NCBI GenBank assembly: GCA_947846985.1
Contig: CANTUZ010000026.1
Span: forward strand, 51,504,730-51,568,729
DNA: 64,000 nucleotides
Source of the DNA: Fratercula arctica
Lineage: Eukaryota; Chordata; Aves; Charadriiformes; Alcidae
Reading direction: 5' to 3'
Part shown: one piece after another, positions 27,194 through 39,100 of the stretch
Layout: every line of letters starts with the position of its first letter
Numbering within the stretch: the first letter of the stretch is position 1
The notes under the pieces: model-generated
What the model saw: the letters and a program-made list of their open reading frames with translations, nothing else
Told to the model about the DNA's origin: nothing
Databases searched by the model: none
Position numbers and translations under genes: made by a program

Positions 27194-29113
27194 CTTTTGC
27201 TTTTAACAGTTTAGTGTGCCATCTTTTGCAATGTCTGTAGCTGGTGCAGATCAGTAATTTTCATTTGATGCCTGAACCTGTCCAAATGTTAAGTTCGTGT
27301 TGGAAGCTGCCTTCTTTTTGGCTCAATTTTTAGCGAACAAAGTTAATCTGCAGAAAAATTTCCAGTTTCCTGGCAATTCTTTCAACTTTGTGAATCATTG
27401 AGGAGAGCTCCTTTTAGAGCATTTGGACCTGTGACATTTGTGAACCTGGCTGTGAATGAGAAAGCTTTCTGATCTTGTGTAGAAGATTTACTGTTCTTTG
27501 TACAGAGATACAGTTGCTTCCCGAGTACCCTATCCTGAAGCACACTGTGTCAGCGTGACCTGATTAACAGGGTTCCCATATGGGTTAAGATGTGCTGGTT
27601 TCAGAGACTGAAAGTAATACAGACATTTTTATCATACCTAGACCCCAAATGAGTAAATGCTCTGAATCTTTTCTGGCTTCTTCAAAGCCCCTCTGGTTAT
27701 CATTGCATCATGCAATACACCTGAACTCAAAGTGTCAGGGAAAAATAGGTCAGGCACACTTGAGTAGCTCAGCAGGACACACTGTCTGTGATCAGGTATG
27801 TCTAGAATATGTGTGTTGATTACAATTTCTTTATTAATTTTTTTTTTTTACTTTCTCTTCTGTCCATTGGGATGACCATGAATCACCAGCACCTGGTACT
27901 ATTCAGAATCTGTAGGATTCTCTGTCTATTCATGGTGCTGGCTATTATTTTCCTGTTATTTAGAAATGGTGTTTTCTGCTAATGCTCTGTCACAGCACCT
28001 CGTAAGCAGAAAGATTAAAAATACTAGTTGTTGGAATGCAGTATTTTATTCTTGCACATTATTGATCCATAAACACTTTCAATCTATTGTAAGATCACTG
28101 TTGAAAGACTGAGGAAAAAATTAAGAAACTGCACTTACAAAAGTCATCATTATAATGACAGGCAATTTAGTTTGAGGTAACTGGAGCAGTAAAGAATGCA
28201 ATCAATCATATCAGCAAGTATCTTTACAAATTTTATTAGTCTCTGACAAATGTTATACAGATCATCAAGGTCATTTCATAGTGAAGCTGGGATATTGTTT
28301 CATATTCTTACAGCAACAAGAGTGCTTTGAATAAACTGCATGTTGTCCAGTTCCCTGGGGTTCTTGCAGTGCAGTGAAGCAATGAGACAGGAAATAAAAA
28401 CAGCTGTAAAATGAGGCAGTCACTTTTTCCTGTTTGTGTATGGCACATTTTCAGGCTAGTGGTTCTAACTGGGGAGAAAACAACCGTTTTACTGACAGTC
28501 ACTGTCAGGTGTTAAGTCTTCCAGTATTCCCAGTCCCTGTTAAATGACTACCCCAGTAAAGCACATTCCATGGGCCTTGCGTTAAGTATATTTGCACAGG
28601 GCACTTACGAGATCTATTTCTCACAAGAAAATTACCACCAGACTTTGTAGCATGTGGAAACAAATGTGCATCCCTTAGATAAAATCTCATTAACTTAAAC
28701 CCCTCAGCTGAAAACACAAAGGGTTTATTGTCCTATTCCTTCAAAAAGCAAAGTCTTTTCTTGTTGCACTCCCTTGAAAAGATTTACCCAGTAAACTTTC
28801 GATGTTGTCACATATGCGTTTTTGGGAGATACCAAATTTGATACTCCCCCAACTATACATTTTTGTTTTTGAAACAATTATTTTCTGCTGGTTACTTACT
28901 AATGTATATGTCTGTAGTTGCTCTGACTGCTGGATGAGAGTCCCAGCCTGGTGGGTGTGGTTGGTTTGCTTTGTTGCTTTTTTTTTTTTCACTTCTGCTT
29001 TTATCTTTGAAACTGATGAACTTTACAAAGGATTTCTCATCATAAACTGGATGACTGTTTGGCATATTAAGTAATTGAGAAGAGTAAAGAAGAGTAAAAA
29101 CCACTAAGCAAAT
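27194..29113 (+). other. FBXL17 intron, no gene seen
   Basis: Intronic sequence with short open frames lacking any family signature. A T10 tract lies near 28979. No repeat recognised. Confidence 0.6.
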
Positions 29114-29518
29114 ATGAGGACAGGCTGAGAGAGTTGGGGTTGTTCAGCCTGGAGAAGAGAAAACTCTGGGGAGACCTTCCTGTACCTGAAGGGGGCCTAC
29201 AAGAAAGCTGGGGAGGGGCTGTTTGCAAGGGCATGGAGCGATAGGACGAGGGGCAATGGTTTTAAACTAGAGCAGGGTAGGTTTAGATTAAACATTAGGA
29301 AGAAGGTCTTTACAATGAGGGTGGTGAGACACTGGAACAGGTTGCCCAGAGAGGTAGTGGAGGCCCCATCCCTGGAGACATTCAAGGCCAGGCTTGATGA
29401 GGCTCTGAGCAACCTGGTCTAGTTAAAGATGTCCCTGCTTACTGCAGGGGGGTTGAACTAGATGACCTTTAAAGGTCCCTTCCAATCCAACATATTCTGT
29501 GGTTCTATGATTCTATGA
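29114..29518 (+). mobile_element. CR1 LINE 3' end with open ORF2 C-terminal codons
   Basis: A 5'-truncated CR1 in plus orientation, about 405 bp. It starts AGGACAGGCTGAGAGAGTTG, continues TTCAGCCTGGAGAAGAG, and ends with the microsatellite-like tail TTCTATGATTCTATGA (to 29518). A frame ending at the TAG at 29420-29422 is open and encodes the ORF2 carboxy end: YKKAGEGLFARAW, NGFKLEQGRFRLNIRKKVFT, MRVVRHWNRLPREVVEAPSL, then TFKARLDEALSNLV. The 3' UTR that follows holds the conserved GGTCCCTTCCAATCCAACA hairpin-side sequence recognised by CR1 reverse transcriptases. It is the best preserved CR1 here and lies 54 bp left of an LTR. Confidence 0.95.
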
Positions 29519-29571
29519 ATACGCTGGCAGCCGTGACTACAGTTGAGTTATGTTTTTATGCTCTGAGTACT

Positions 29572-30151
29572 TGTCATAGTTTAACCTCAGCCAGCAGCTA
29601 GAACTATGCAGTCTTTTGCTTACTCCCCCCAGTTATGATGGAGGAGAGAATCAGAAGAGTAAAAGCAAGAAAAAACTCGTGGGTTGAGGTTAAGACAGTT
29701 TAATAGGAAGAGCAAAAGCCATGCACACAAGCAAAGTAAAACAAGGAATTCATTCACTGCTTCCCATTGACAGGCAGGTGTTCAGCCATCTCCAGGAAAG
29801 CAGGGCTCCATCATGTGTAGCGGTTACTTGGGAAGACAAGCACCATAACTCTGAACGCCTTCCCCTTTCTTCTTCCCCCAGCTTTATATACTGAGCATGA
29901 TGTCACATGGTATGGAATATCCCTTTGATCAGTTGGGGTCACCTGTCCCAGCCATGTCCCCTCTAAACTTCTTGTGCCCTCCCAGCCTGCTTGTTGGCAG
30001 GGCGATATGCGGGGCAGGAAAGACCTTGAGTGGCCAGCAACAGCCAAAAACATCACTGCGCTGTTCTCATCCCAAATCCAAAACATAGCACTACACTAGC
30101 TGCTAGCAAGAAAGGCAGCTCATTAACTCCATCCCAGCTGAAACCATGGCA
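29572..30151 (-). mobile_element. minus-strand ERVL-type solo LTR, full length
   Basis: About 580 bp starting TG on the minus strand at 30151 (TGCCATGGTTTCAGCTGGGA) and ending CA at 29572 (GAGGTTAAACTATGACA). Minus-strand landmarks: CAGTATATAAAGCTGGGGGA (TATA box, + strand 29876-29891), TGACATCA (29898-29905) upstream of it, CCATACCATGTGACATCATG, GTCTTCCCAAGTAACCGCTA, and CCTATTAAACTGTCTT with ATTAAA at 29699-29704. Solo LTRs of this kind are left after the two LTRs of a provirus recombine. Flanking pentamers (GTACT left, CTGTT right) do not match, so the target duplication has decayed or my end is off by a few bases. Confidence 0.92.
29880..29905 (-). promoter_or_regulatory. LTR core promoter: TATA box and CRE-like site
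   Basis: On the minus strand the LTR has TGACATCA (29898-29905), one base from the cAMP-response element TGACGTCA, followed about 8 bp downstream by TATATAAAGC. The difference from the CRE is the CpG-to-CpA change expected from methylated CpG decay. It points opposite to FBXL17, so any activity would give an antisense intronic transcript. Activity is not shown by sequence. Confidence 0.5.
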
Positions 30152-30156
30152 CTGTT

Positions 30157-32530
30157 TCAGCAGGGTGGCTATTAGATTACAAGACTTCTGAAATTTTCCT
30201 GTGTAGTAATGTTCATTGAATTCTGCCAAGTAGTCCAGACTCCTTGGAATTTCATGTTAAATCTGAAGGTTCCTAAAGTCTAGGAGACTTGGCTGCTTAT
30301 ATTAACTGGTGTAAGGAACACATGGGAGAGAGACCTATTGTGTCAGGTAGTCTCATTGCTTGCTACTGTAGCTAATGATATGATTCAGCGCTGTGCGGAA
30401 GTATATCTGTTTTCATCAAAAAAATAGTTACATGGCTTACACTATTAATACTGGGATGTTTGTTTGAATTCCTAGTCTTTGTTTGTTACTGGTCTTTCCA
30501 CATAAGATTTGTGGTTATAATTGTCCTTAGCTAAGATAATTTTTCCGTATGTTCTCACCTCCTGGTATATCTCAGGTGAGAGATCAGGTCCTGGCTTTAT
30601 CCTTTATAAACTGTGCTTTTTTGAAGTCTCATTGACTTCCATTTCATTCCATGATTTTGGCACCTCTCTTCTCCATTTGTCTGGTGATGAGTGAGCAGAA
30701 TTGCAAAGAACTTGTTTTACATGCTTTTACTGAATGCGTTGCAGAATTGTGTTCCTCCTCTCTTCTAGGAAAACGTTACTTGATACTTTATAGGGCAATT
30801 TGTCTTTTACATGTCTGCATCAAATTGGTGCTAGTACTACTAATCTGTAACCGGGCAGTATACCCAGTGTTTTCTCCTCTAATGTGTTTCTAGCTGATGA
30901 GATCTGAGTTTGTGACGAAGTTCTAGTGACTTTGTAAATAATGCTTTTCAGTTTCATCCTGTTTGCTTTACTCCAGTTCTCCATGAACAGGGATTTTATT
31001 GTCATCTGTGTTGATTATACTCCCAGCTTCACCAGTAAAGTTCATTGCATTCTACTTTTTGGGGATTGCATAGTCTTCTTAATAAACTATCTAATACCTA
31101 CTTCAAGACTGTTATTTTACAAACTCTGCTTGTAACTGTTCACCCAACCCAGCTCAATTATTCTTTCTTCAATCCAGTCCATTGCTATCTCCATCTCAGC
31201 CAGTTCGTTTCTTGTCTTTTAATTCTTATATTGATTTCCACCTTCCTCAGTTTAATAACTTATTTTGTGGTATTCTGTGAAGGGCGTTACTCAGAAATTG
31301 CTGTTGCTGCATTTTCTTCATCCAAGAAAACTCCCCCAAACAGTTGTAAAAAATAGACATGCTAAGTTGACAGTAGCCTACTTTAGGTAAATGTGTGGTT
31401 TAGGTTATTTACCTCTGCATTCCTTTTTCTTTCCTTAAAATTTATTCTGGTAATTGTTTGAATTATTTATACTAAGCAGGTCAGGAGACGAGGAATTGAG
31501 TTAATGAGTTTGCAGAGCCAGACACTGGCTCTTATTTCAAGGTAATGAGACTAAGACAGCTAAGGGTCCAGCTATCCAAGCATAAAGGAACAAGGTAGGA
31601 GATGATTTTTATGATTGTCCAGCTGATCATTCTGTTTTTTCTGAAGAACAAGGTTGCCAAGGAAAGCCTGAGGAGGGAGGCGTGATTCCTCATTTAGATT
31701 CTGATAGTTCTGCAAATGTATGAGGATGGGAAAGTGAGTTGGGGATGGAGAAAGACAAGAAACAAAAATAAATTTCCAGCACCTTTCCATATATTACATT
31801 GGGAATAGAAATAGGATAAATATTCTTCTGTTTATACTTACGGGTGGGGAGAGCTTAATTCTTGCTGTCTCTGTCTCTCTTTTCCCTCCCCTGCCCTCCC
31901 CACTTCCCCCTCCCCACCCTCCCCCCAAAAAAATGCTGATGCAGTACAACTGGAAGTCATTAAACAGTATACTTGGGCACTACTGATGATTATTTGAGAG
32001 CTGACCTAATTGATTGCTTTGCCAGAAGCTGGAGATGTTGAAGATGCATTGATTATGCAAAGCATTGGATATTGTGTAGTTTGCTATTTTCACAAAATTG
32101 CAGCTGATTTGTGAAGGAAATCATCAAAAGATTTAGGAGGCTGGCAATAGTTTGTGTGTTTTTCAGTAAGGTAATGGCTCATCTTCCCTTACCGATCTAT
32201 ATAGCTTGTTTTATGGTTCCGGCATAAAAATTACTTTCCTGATTGTAATTGTCATAGTTACCAATAGGGAAGGGTGGGGTAAAGGTGAAGAGTGGTACAC
32301 AGGCAAAGATGAGAAAGATCAGAAACAAAATAATTTCTTTCAGAAAGTCTTGTTGATTATCTTCACTAGAAAAAAATGCTCTGTCTGTTATTTTATGTGT
32401 CTATTTAGAATTGGGTTTATTTGTTTGAAGGTGTATTGGTTTTGTGGTGGTTTGTTTTTGTTTTGTTTTGTTTTTTTTTTTTTTTAAAAAAACTTTGACT
32501 TTCTTAAACCAAAATGGGAATTTTTGATAA
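30157..32530 (+). other. FBXL17 intron, no gene seen
   Basis: Intronic sequence. A polypyrimidine block at about 31864-31925 (CTCTCTTTTCCCTCCCCTGCC, CCTCCCC repeats) is followed by A7. A TTTTG/T18 tract lies at 32455-32485. Open frames such as 31045-31356 show no family signature. Confidence 0.6.
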
Positions 32531-32535
32531 TACTG

Positions 32536-33119
32536 TGTACTGGTTTTGTCTGGGATAGAGTTATGTTTGTTCATAGTAGCTTGTATGGGGCTATGTTTTG
32601 GATTTTTTGCTGAAAACAGTGCTGGTAATGCAGGGATGTTTTGGTTACTGCTGAGCAGTGCTTACAGAACCAAGGCCACCTCTGCTTCTCATGCTGCCCC
32701 GCCATTGAGCAGGCTGGGGGTGTGCAAGAAGTGGCACAGCCGGGACATCTGACCCCAACTGACCACAGGGATATTCCAGACCATATGATGTCATGCTCAG
32801 TAATAAAATTGGAGGGGGAAAGGAAGTTGGCTAGGCTGCTGTTGCTTGGGGACTGGCTGGACATCAGTTGGTTGGTTGTGAGCAATTGTTTGGGGTTTTT
32901 TTGTGTAATTTGTTTGTCTTAGTTTGGAGTTGTTTCTTGTTTCCCTCTTTACTGTTTCCTTTTTCTTTTCCTTATTTTTTTTTTTTTTTTTTTCTATTCA
33001 ACTGCCTACTCAGCCCACAGGTTTTCACACTTTTGCCATTCTTATTCTCTCCCCCACCATGCTGGATTAAGTGAGTGGCTGTTTGGTGCTTAGCTGCCTA
33101 TCAGGGTTAAGCCAAGACA
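32536..33119 (+). mobile_element. solo LTR, ERVL type, with perfect 5-bp target duplication
   Basis: A 584-bp element beginning TGTACTGGTTTTGTCTGGGA and ending GGGTTAAGCCAAGACA (TG...CA). It is flanked by TACTG at 32531-32535 and TACTG at 33120-33124, the 5-bp duplication expected of ERVL integrases. The left half matches the minus LTR at 29572-30151 (GGGATAGAGTTA, GGGGCTATGTTTTGGATTTT, CTGAGCAGTGCTTACA, CTGACCCCAACTGACCACAG, ATTCCAGACCATATGATGTC). From about 32815 it switches to a different right half (GGGGACTGGCTGGACATCAG, GTGAGCAATTGT, long T-rich tract), so it is a separate subfamily. The TATA position reads AGTAATAAAA and is decayed. T18-19 near 32976-32994 is part of it. Confidence 0.95.
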
Positions 33120-36100
33120 TACTGACTTAGTGATTTAAGTAAAGTTGAAGAACTTTAAAACATTTTTTTCTTTTTTCCTGCTTGCTTGTTTCTTACTTTT
33201 GTCCTGTTTTGTGGTTTGTTTTTTTTTTTTTTCCCCTTTCCTTCTCTGTGATGGCCTAGAGACTAACAAGAGTTATGATCTCTATTTTTGGAATGGGCTG
33301 AACTCTAGGAAGAGTAAGCAGGTTTTTTTTCTTCTCTCCTTTCTAAAGGGAATTGCTGAACTTCAGCACCCTCTTGTGCTGGTCCTGCCATTATCACACA
33401 GCATGCACGGCTTCACTCAAGCCTGTCAGCCATTGGGTTGTGGATCCGTGTGATGACAGGTTCTTCTGCTTCAGCCTCTCTGCGTGAAGGTCTGGTTCTG
33501 CACTAGGCTTAATCAGAATTGTAGCCTGCCTCCAATCATAACTAATACAGCAGTCCCACTTGAATTTTTCATCAGCAAGGTGCTGTTCTTGAATGTGCAT
33601 ATGCGGTAATAGATTTAAATTATCTAAACAGATCTTTTGTATGCCTTTAGACAACATGTAAGGATAAAAAAATCAATTCTAACTCATGTTCACATTCACA
33701 TCATATCACCTACTTGCTTCTAATAGCTTTTGTAATGTCTCAGTCATGATTTTCTGGGCCTGTTTCAGGTTTTGCCTTGATACGATGACAGAGAGAAACA
33801 TCCTTCATTTCTAGTTTCTAGATCTGCATGCTTCTCTTGGAGTTGTATATTCTTACTCTTTCTCTTTCTGCTGTGTCAGTGAGGGCCCTTGAGAGGTGAT
33901 TCGTCTTCCTGTTTTAGTCTTTGGCCTTGGAAATGTACAATTATTTAATCCAGATGACAAAAAGGTAAATGGCTATCATTAAAATGTTTAAGTGTCTCCC
34001 TGACTATATTTTATTTGTCCTTATTGTTACATACTCTCAGTTTATTTCGCCATCTGCATCCTAACAGGCTCTTGAGACTTAAGTCTGATATATCGAATTT
34101 AGTGATGTAAATGATACCAACCAGGTAGACTACTGTAGATATCATTTTCTTATCACATAACACCGATGACTTCCTTGTTCGCCCAGCTTTCAGAAAAGAC
34201 AAAATCAAGATTGCTTTAAATACTATGAGAACAAATAAAGCAAAATAAAAACCCACTATTTTTGTGTTTTGAAAAACTACTTGGTGCAAAGGTCTGTTTA
34301 AAAAAAAAAAATCAACTCAAAGAAAAAAGTCTGTTATGAAGAATTTGGGTAGATTATCTGTTACCGGCTATAAACACCATTTCTGTAATGCTTTTTGGAG
34401 GTAGTTGTCTTTCCTTGCTGTTGTGATTAGGACAAAGCAAGTTTTAGTTTTTTTGCTTTAGTTCACATTTTTGTTTGTGTTTTTAAGTGCAAACAAAAAA
34501 AAAATACAGATCAGTTTCTATTTCAATATTTTCATTTTTTTAAATCACAAGGTATAGTAGTGTGCTATTTGTAGCTGAATGGAGAGAGATGTATAATGAA
34601 TAAAGCACAGAATGTGCAGATCTTTTGCTTAAGAGTTTTCTTTTCCTGGCTAGAGGTGGTTGTTTGCTAAAATTTATAAATTAGATTTCCACTGAAGTGT
34701 ATGCAAGAATATGTATATGTATCCTATGCGATATCAACTTTTATTTTAACTTTTTTGAACCAAACTGTGTTATCTGGATCTGAGTCCTTGTGTAAATGCA
34801 TATTAAAGCTTTATTTCTGCTGTTTTAATTTTTTTCATTGTTGCTATGTTTGGAGGTCGCTTGTACCAGTTACTGCTGATATCAAACTGTGATTGTAATG
34901 AAGTAGTCAATCACAGTAGTGAATGCTGAAGATTACCATTTTAATGACTAATTTTCCTGCAGCTTTTCGTTGTAGGCCAGTACCATTCATGTAATAACTC
35001 TCACAGGGTGTAGCATGTTTACTTTTTACCATAAAATTTCTTGGAGACCTCTGTACCAATTTGTAAATGGAAGGACAAGTCTCTAAAGCTGCTATTAAGA
35101 GAATCGTGATGTCCAGCCTGTTACCCTAGAATTTTTGCTAAGCAGACCATATGTCCACTGACTGTAGTTCTGAGAGATCACAAAGCATGAAAAAAAATGT
35201 GTTTCCTACAAACGCAAAACTTAGAGAATGATATTAAATCACATCCTCTTTCTATTAGTCTTTTCATCATGTCTGATGCATTTCAAGATTTTAACTGTTT
35301 AATGATTTAAAGTTCATTCTGCTTCAGTGTGATAGAATATGTCAGTTGGCATACTAGTTGATCAGACTGCTGTAACTGTTTAAATTAAATTAGTTGAAAT
35401 GCATGCAGTTTACTAAGGAAAAAATTACAAAGAAAAAAATCTCTTCCTGTTGCTTCTAATTATCAAGTGTTTCCTTTCAATGGTAGTTCTGTTGTGTGAA
35501 GATCATTTTATAAACCACACCAAAACAATTTCAATTTCTATGCAATGTGTCTCACTTTCATGGATGAAATATAGCTCATGCTATATTTCCTGAGTTCATT
35601 TGAACTTGTGATTCGTATCTGTTCTGCATACAGGTGCTTTGAAAAAATGTCTGCTCCAGTTAGGATTTGGATTCTGGCTTTACCTCGTTTTTGTAGGCTG
35701 GAGTAGAATGGAATATTCTATATTTTTCACGAATGAAACTTGAAGACTTCTAGTACTCATATTGAGCAGCATGAATAAGCATTACTACTGAATACCTTAC
35801 ACACTGTCTGTTAGCCAGTAATAAAGATATAATGTCCGTTAACCTGTATTAACAAGAAGCTTTTTTTCCTGCACGTATAATTCATCCTTTTTTCTTTTTA
35901 GAAGAACTTCTCATAGGGAGAATCTAATCTCATTTTAACACCTTACAATATCAGAGGGAAATCTACAAGGCTGGTAAAGTTCTCTGTCCTCCCTAAGAGA
36001 CATATTAAAATAAATTCAGCCAGTAACCTTGTTTGTGTCTGAAATTTGAGTGATAGTCTGAGTGTTGTTTTCTTCTTTGTTTTAAATATAATGGCATATA

Positions 36101-39100
36101 TTGTATAATAAGTATGTTACCCAAGAAGGCTATGTAAATTTATTTGAGCAAGATGTAATTATTTTAAGAAGTTCTTGTGGTATCCCAATGAGTGGTAATG
36201 TCAACTAAAAGGTTTGTATTTTTTGTGAGCTTTGGTCTAGAATTTTGGGTTTAGATATTATATACTGAGTCATTTAATATTTTTCAATAAAATACCTTCT
36301 TCCTTTTCTCCTTGTGGAGTAAGGTTATTGAAGTATAGAACAGGAAAAACAGCTAATTATGAAAATACTTTCTTTGGCCTTTGCAGCTGTTAAGGCGCCT
36401 AAGCTCCATGTTGAAGAGCATAATTTGCAATGATAAGACTTTTTTCCTTCCCCCTCTTAGTACATATATTTATCCCATCACTTTTAACATATGGTGACTG
36501 TATACTTCAAATGGAATAAACACAATCAGAATTTATCAGTTCCCTGGATTAAATTTATTTTTGTGGGTTGGGCAGGTAAAACTTTTGCACCTGTGACGTA
36601 TACTGGACAATTTTGGAAAATCTTGTATTTGTATGCTTGTGAAAGAGGGGGAGGTGATGAATCTGTAAATAGCGTGTATGTAATGCCATTGGATGGAAAT
36701 GACTTGAAGGTGGGTTGCAAGAAAGGTTTTGGTGTTTGTGCCCACTTTCAGCTTCTGCAGTAGCAATCTTTAGATATTTGCTGGTGGCAGCCTTACCTAT
36801 ATGTTACAGCTGATGATATCAGCTTCGTGATGTCATACTGTATTTCAGTTGTGTAGTTTTATGTATGGATAGTATGAGTAGGTTCAACTTAAAAAAACAA
36901 TTTGCTTTTTGTGTGAAAAACGGGTGCAAATGCTATGATTTCTTTAGTGGTTTTTATGGTATAGAATGTACTGTGTGTATACATTACACCATATTTTCAA
37001 CTGCTACAGGAGTTTCCCTGCTCATTAAAATTACATGGTATCTCTGAAACTCGAAGGAAAGATTTGAATGGCAGTCGTGTAAATTTTCTAGTTGTACTAA
37101 ATGTCCTAAGTGTCTTAACTTTTTAAGAGAAAATGTTCACATTATTTTAAAAGATTACCTTTTTGGTCATATTTACGAGCTCTTTAAATAAACATGTGAT
37201 ATGAAGGGTTACATCCCACTTTTCCTCTTAAGATTTCGGATGATTTTGTAGGCATGAGTTAAATACCAGATATTTGCTGTCTTTGTGTGCATATTAGTCT
37301 TAGAGGTTACAATGCCTGTGTTAGCACTGTCATATGTATTAATGCTATGTAGGTGTTACAAGCCTGTATTATTGATTTCATTGCATACTAGGAGTATACC
37401 TTTTTGTTGGCAAGATGGAGGGATTTTGGTTAGATACATCACTCTTTTATCAGTGTTTTGGCTTTCTTCAGTTTGTTTATCACTTTGTTTCGTTGAGCAA
37501 ACTTCTTTAGACATACTGAAGAATCTGGCAAATATTTATCCCTATAGCATACCACAATGGCGCATATAGTAAGTTTTATTAGAAGGAGAGTTAGAGCATG
37601 TTCATACTGCGCTGTTGCTCTGTTAATATACAACAGCTTTAATACGTGAAAATCTGTCAGAAACAACTATTTCTGAGTTGGTATTGTGAAATAGCAGTGA
37701 GAATGATGCCTAAGTTGGTATTTAAGTTTCTTACCTGAAATAAAAACACTGAGGGAATAATAGATTAGTTTTCCTTGTGACAATGATCTGACAACAGAGC
37801 AAGCTCATGCTAGGATCATGGCAGTGCTTTTAATGAAAGGAACATGGATTTGTCAGATTCTTGACCAAGTAAACTGAAAGGGTTTATTTGAGCAGTTAGG
37901 AGGCCTTCAGAAGGTAACCAGGGTAATGGACAAAATGAAACCATTAGCGTGTTTGATGTGTGAAAATATTCTTGGAACAAAGCAAAAGGAAGTAAACTAA
38001 CAGTGTTCAGTAGTTTGCAGGCATAATGACCTAATAGTTGAGGGTTTGTGTGTGAATAAGGCCTCCTGTATTTCTGAACATTAACAATGCTCTTTTGGGT
38101 CTGTTTTAGAGGGGAAAGATTGTGAGCACAAAGCAGCTAGGTGAATGTGTGCTGTAAAATAATCTTCCAGCCCCTTTAGAAGCCTTGAAGTTGTGGTAGA
38201 TAGACAGGTCAATGTGCCACAGTGCGTAATTTTAATGTGAATGATGAAATTGCATAGGTGAAGTGAAAATAAAAGTTAATTTATTCACAAGAAGATTTTA
38301 AATGGGAATGAAATCTGTTCTGTTAGGATGAACAATAAAGCTGTTGAATAAACTGGGGGTTTGTGTTGTTTTTCCACTCATAATACAGAATAGGAAATGT
38401 GCTTGTATAGCTGTGGGGGCATTAAAAAGGGAGACAATGCAAAGTCATCTCTGTCGCAGAAAGGATGAATATTTGTTTCATGCACTCCTTACCCAAGGAG
38501 GAAACATTAAGTGGCTAGACCAATAAACCATGGACTTATTTTGCAGTTACATGAAAATATTTTTCTTCCGTTGTATTCAGAATGATACTAAATGAAAATT
38601 CTTGATATGTATTTCTTAGCATGTGGACACATCAGTCTTTTTGTTTCAGTATTATGATTAAAAAAATATGGTCAGAATATTATTTTTAATTTTTAGAAAT
38701 TGATCTGTTTAAAAAATATGCTAAGCAACACATAGGTTTTCCGTAATCTTTTGTGAATACACAGTATTCATGATGTGTGGTTCTCATTACGTAATTTATA
38801 ATACAGTCACACAGTCTGCAAATAAGTGTATAATTTTTAAAGTTTTTCTGAAATTTTAGTGGTTATCAGGTTATGTACATGTGCCGTTTCATGAAAGATG
38901 TAGAGTTTTATTTTGGAAGCAGTGTTTTGCCAATCCACAGTAAACACAGTTTGATAATAAATTCTGTCTTTCTGTAGGAGGGCGATATTTTCTAAGCTGA
39001 AGAATTGTTTTTACAATTTTATTTGCATTTTGCAACAAACAGATTAGGGTGTGCTGATAGCCCTTTTCAATATAAGTACATTGAAACTGTAGTTTATTAA

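Noticed and set aside
29197..29412. 71-codon minus-strand frame
   Set aside because: It is the antisense of the CR1 ORF2 end on the + strand; the same artefact appears at 23838-24053 opposite the minus-strand CR1.
22970..33124. A full endogenous provirus with paired LTRs
   Set aside because: The LTRs here differ in orientation and subfamily, and no gag, pro, pol or env coding remnant lies between them; they read as independent solo or truncated LTRs.
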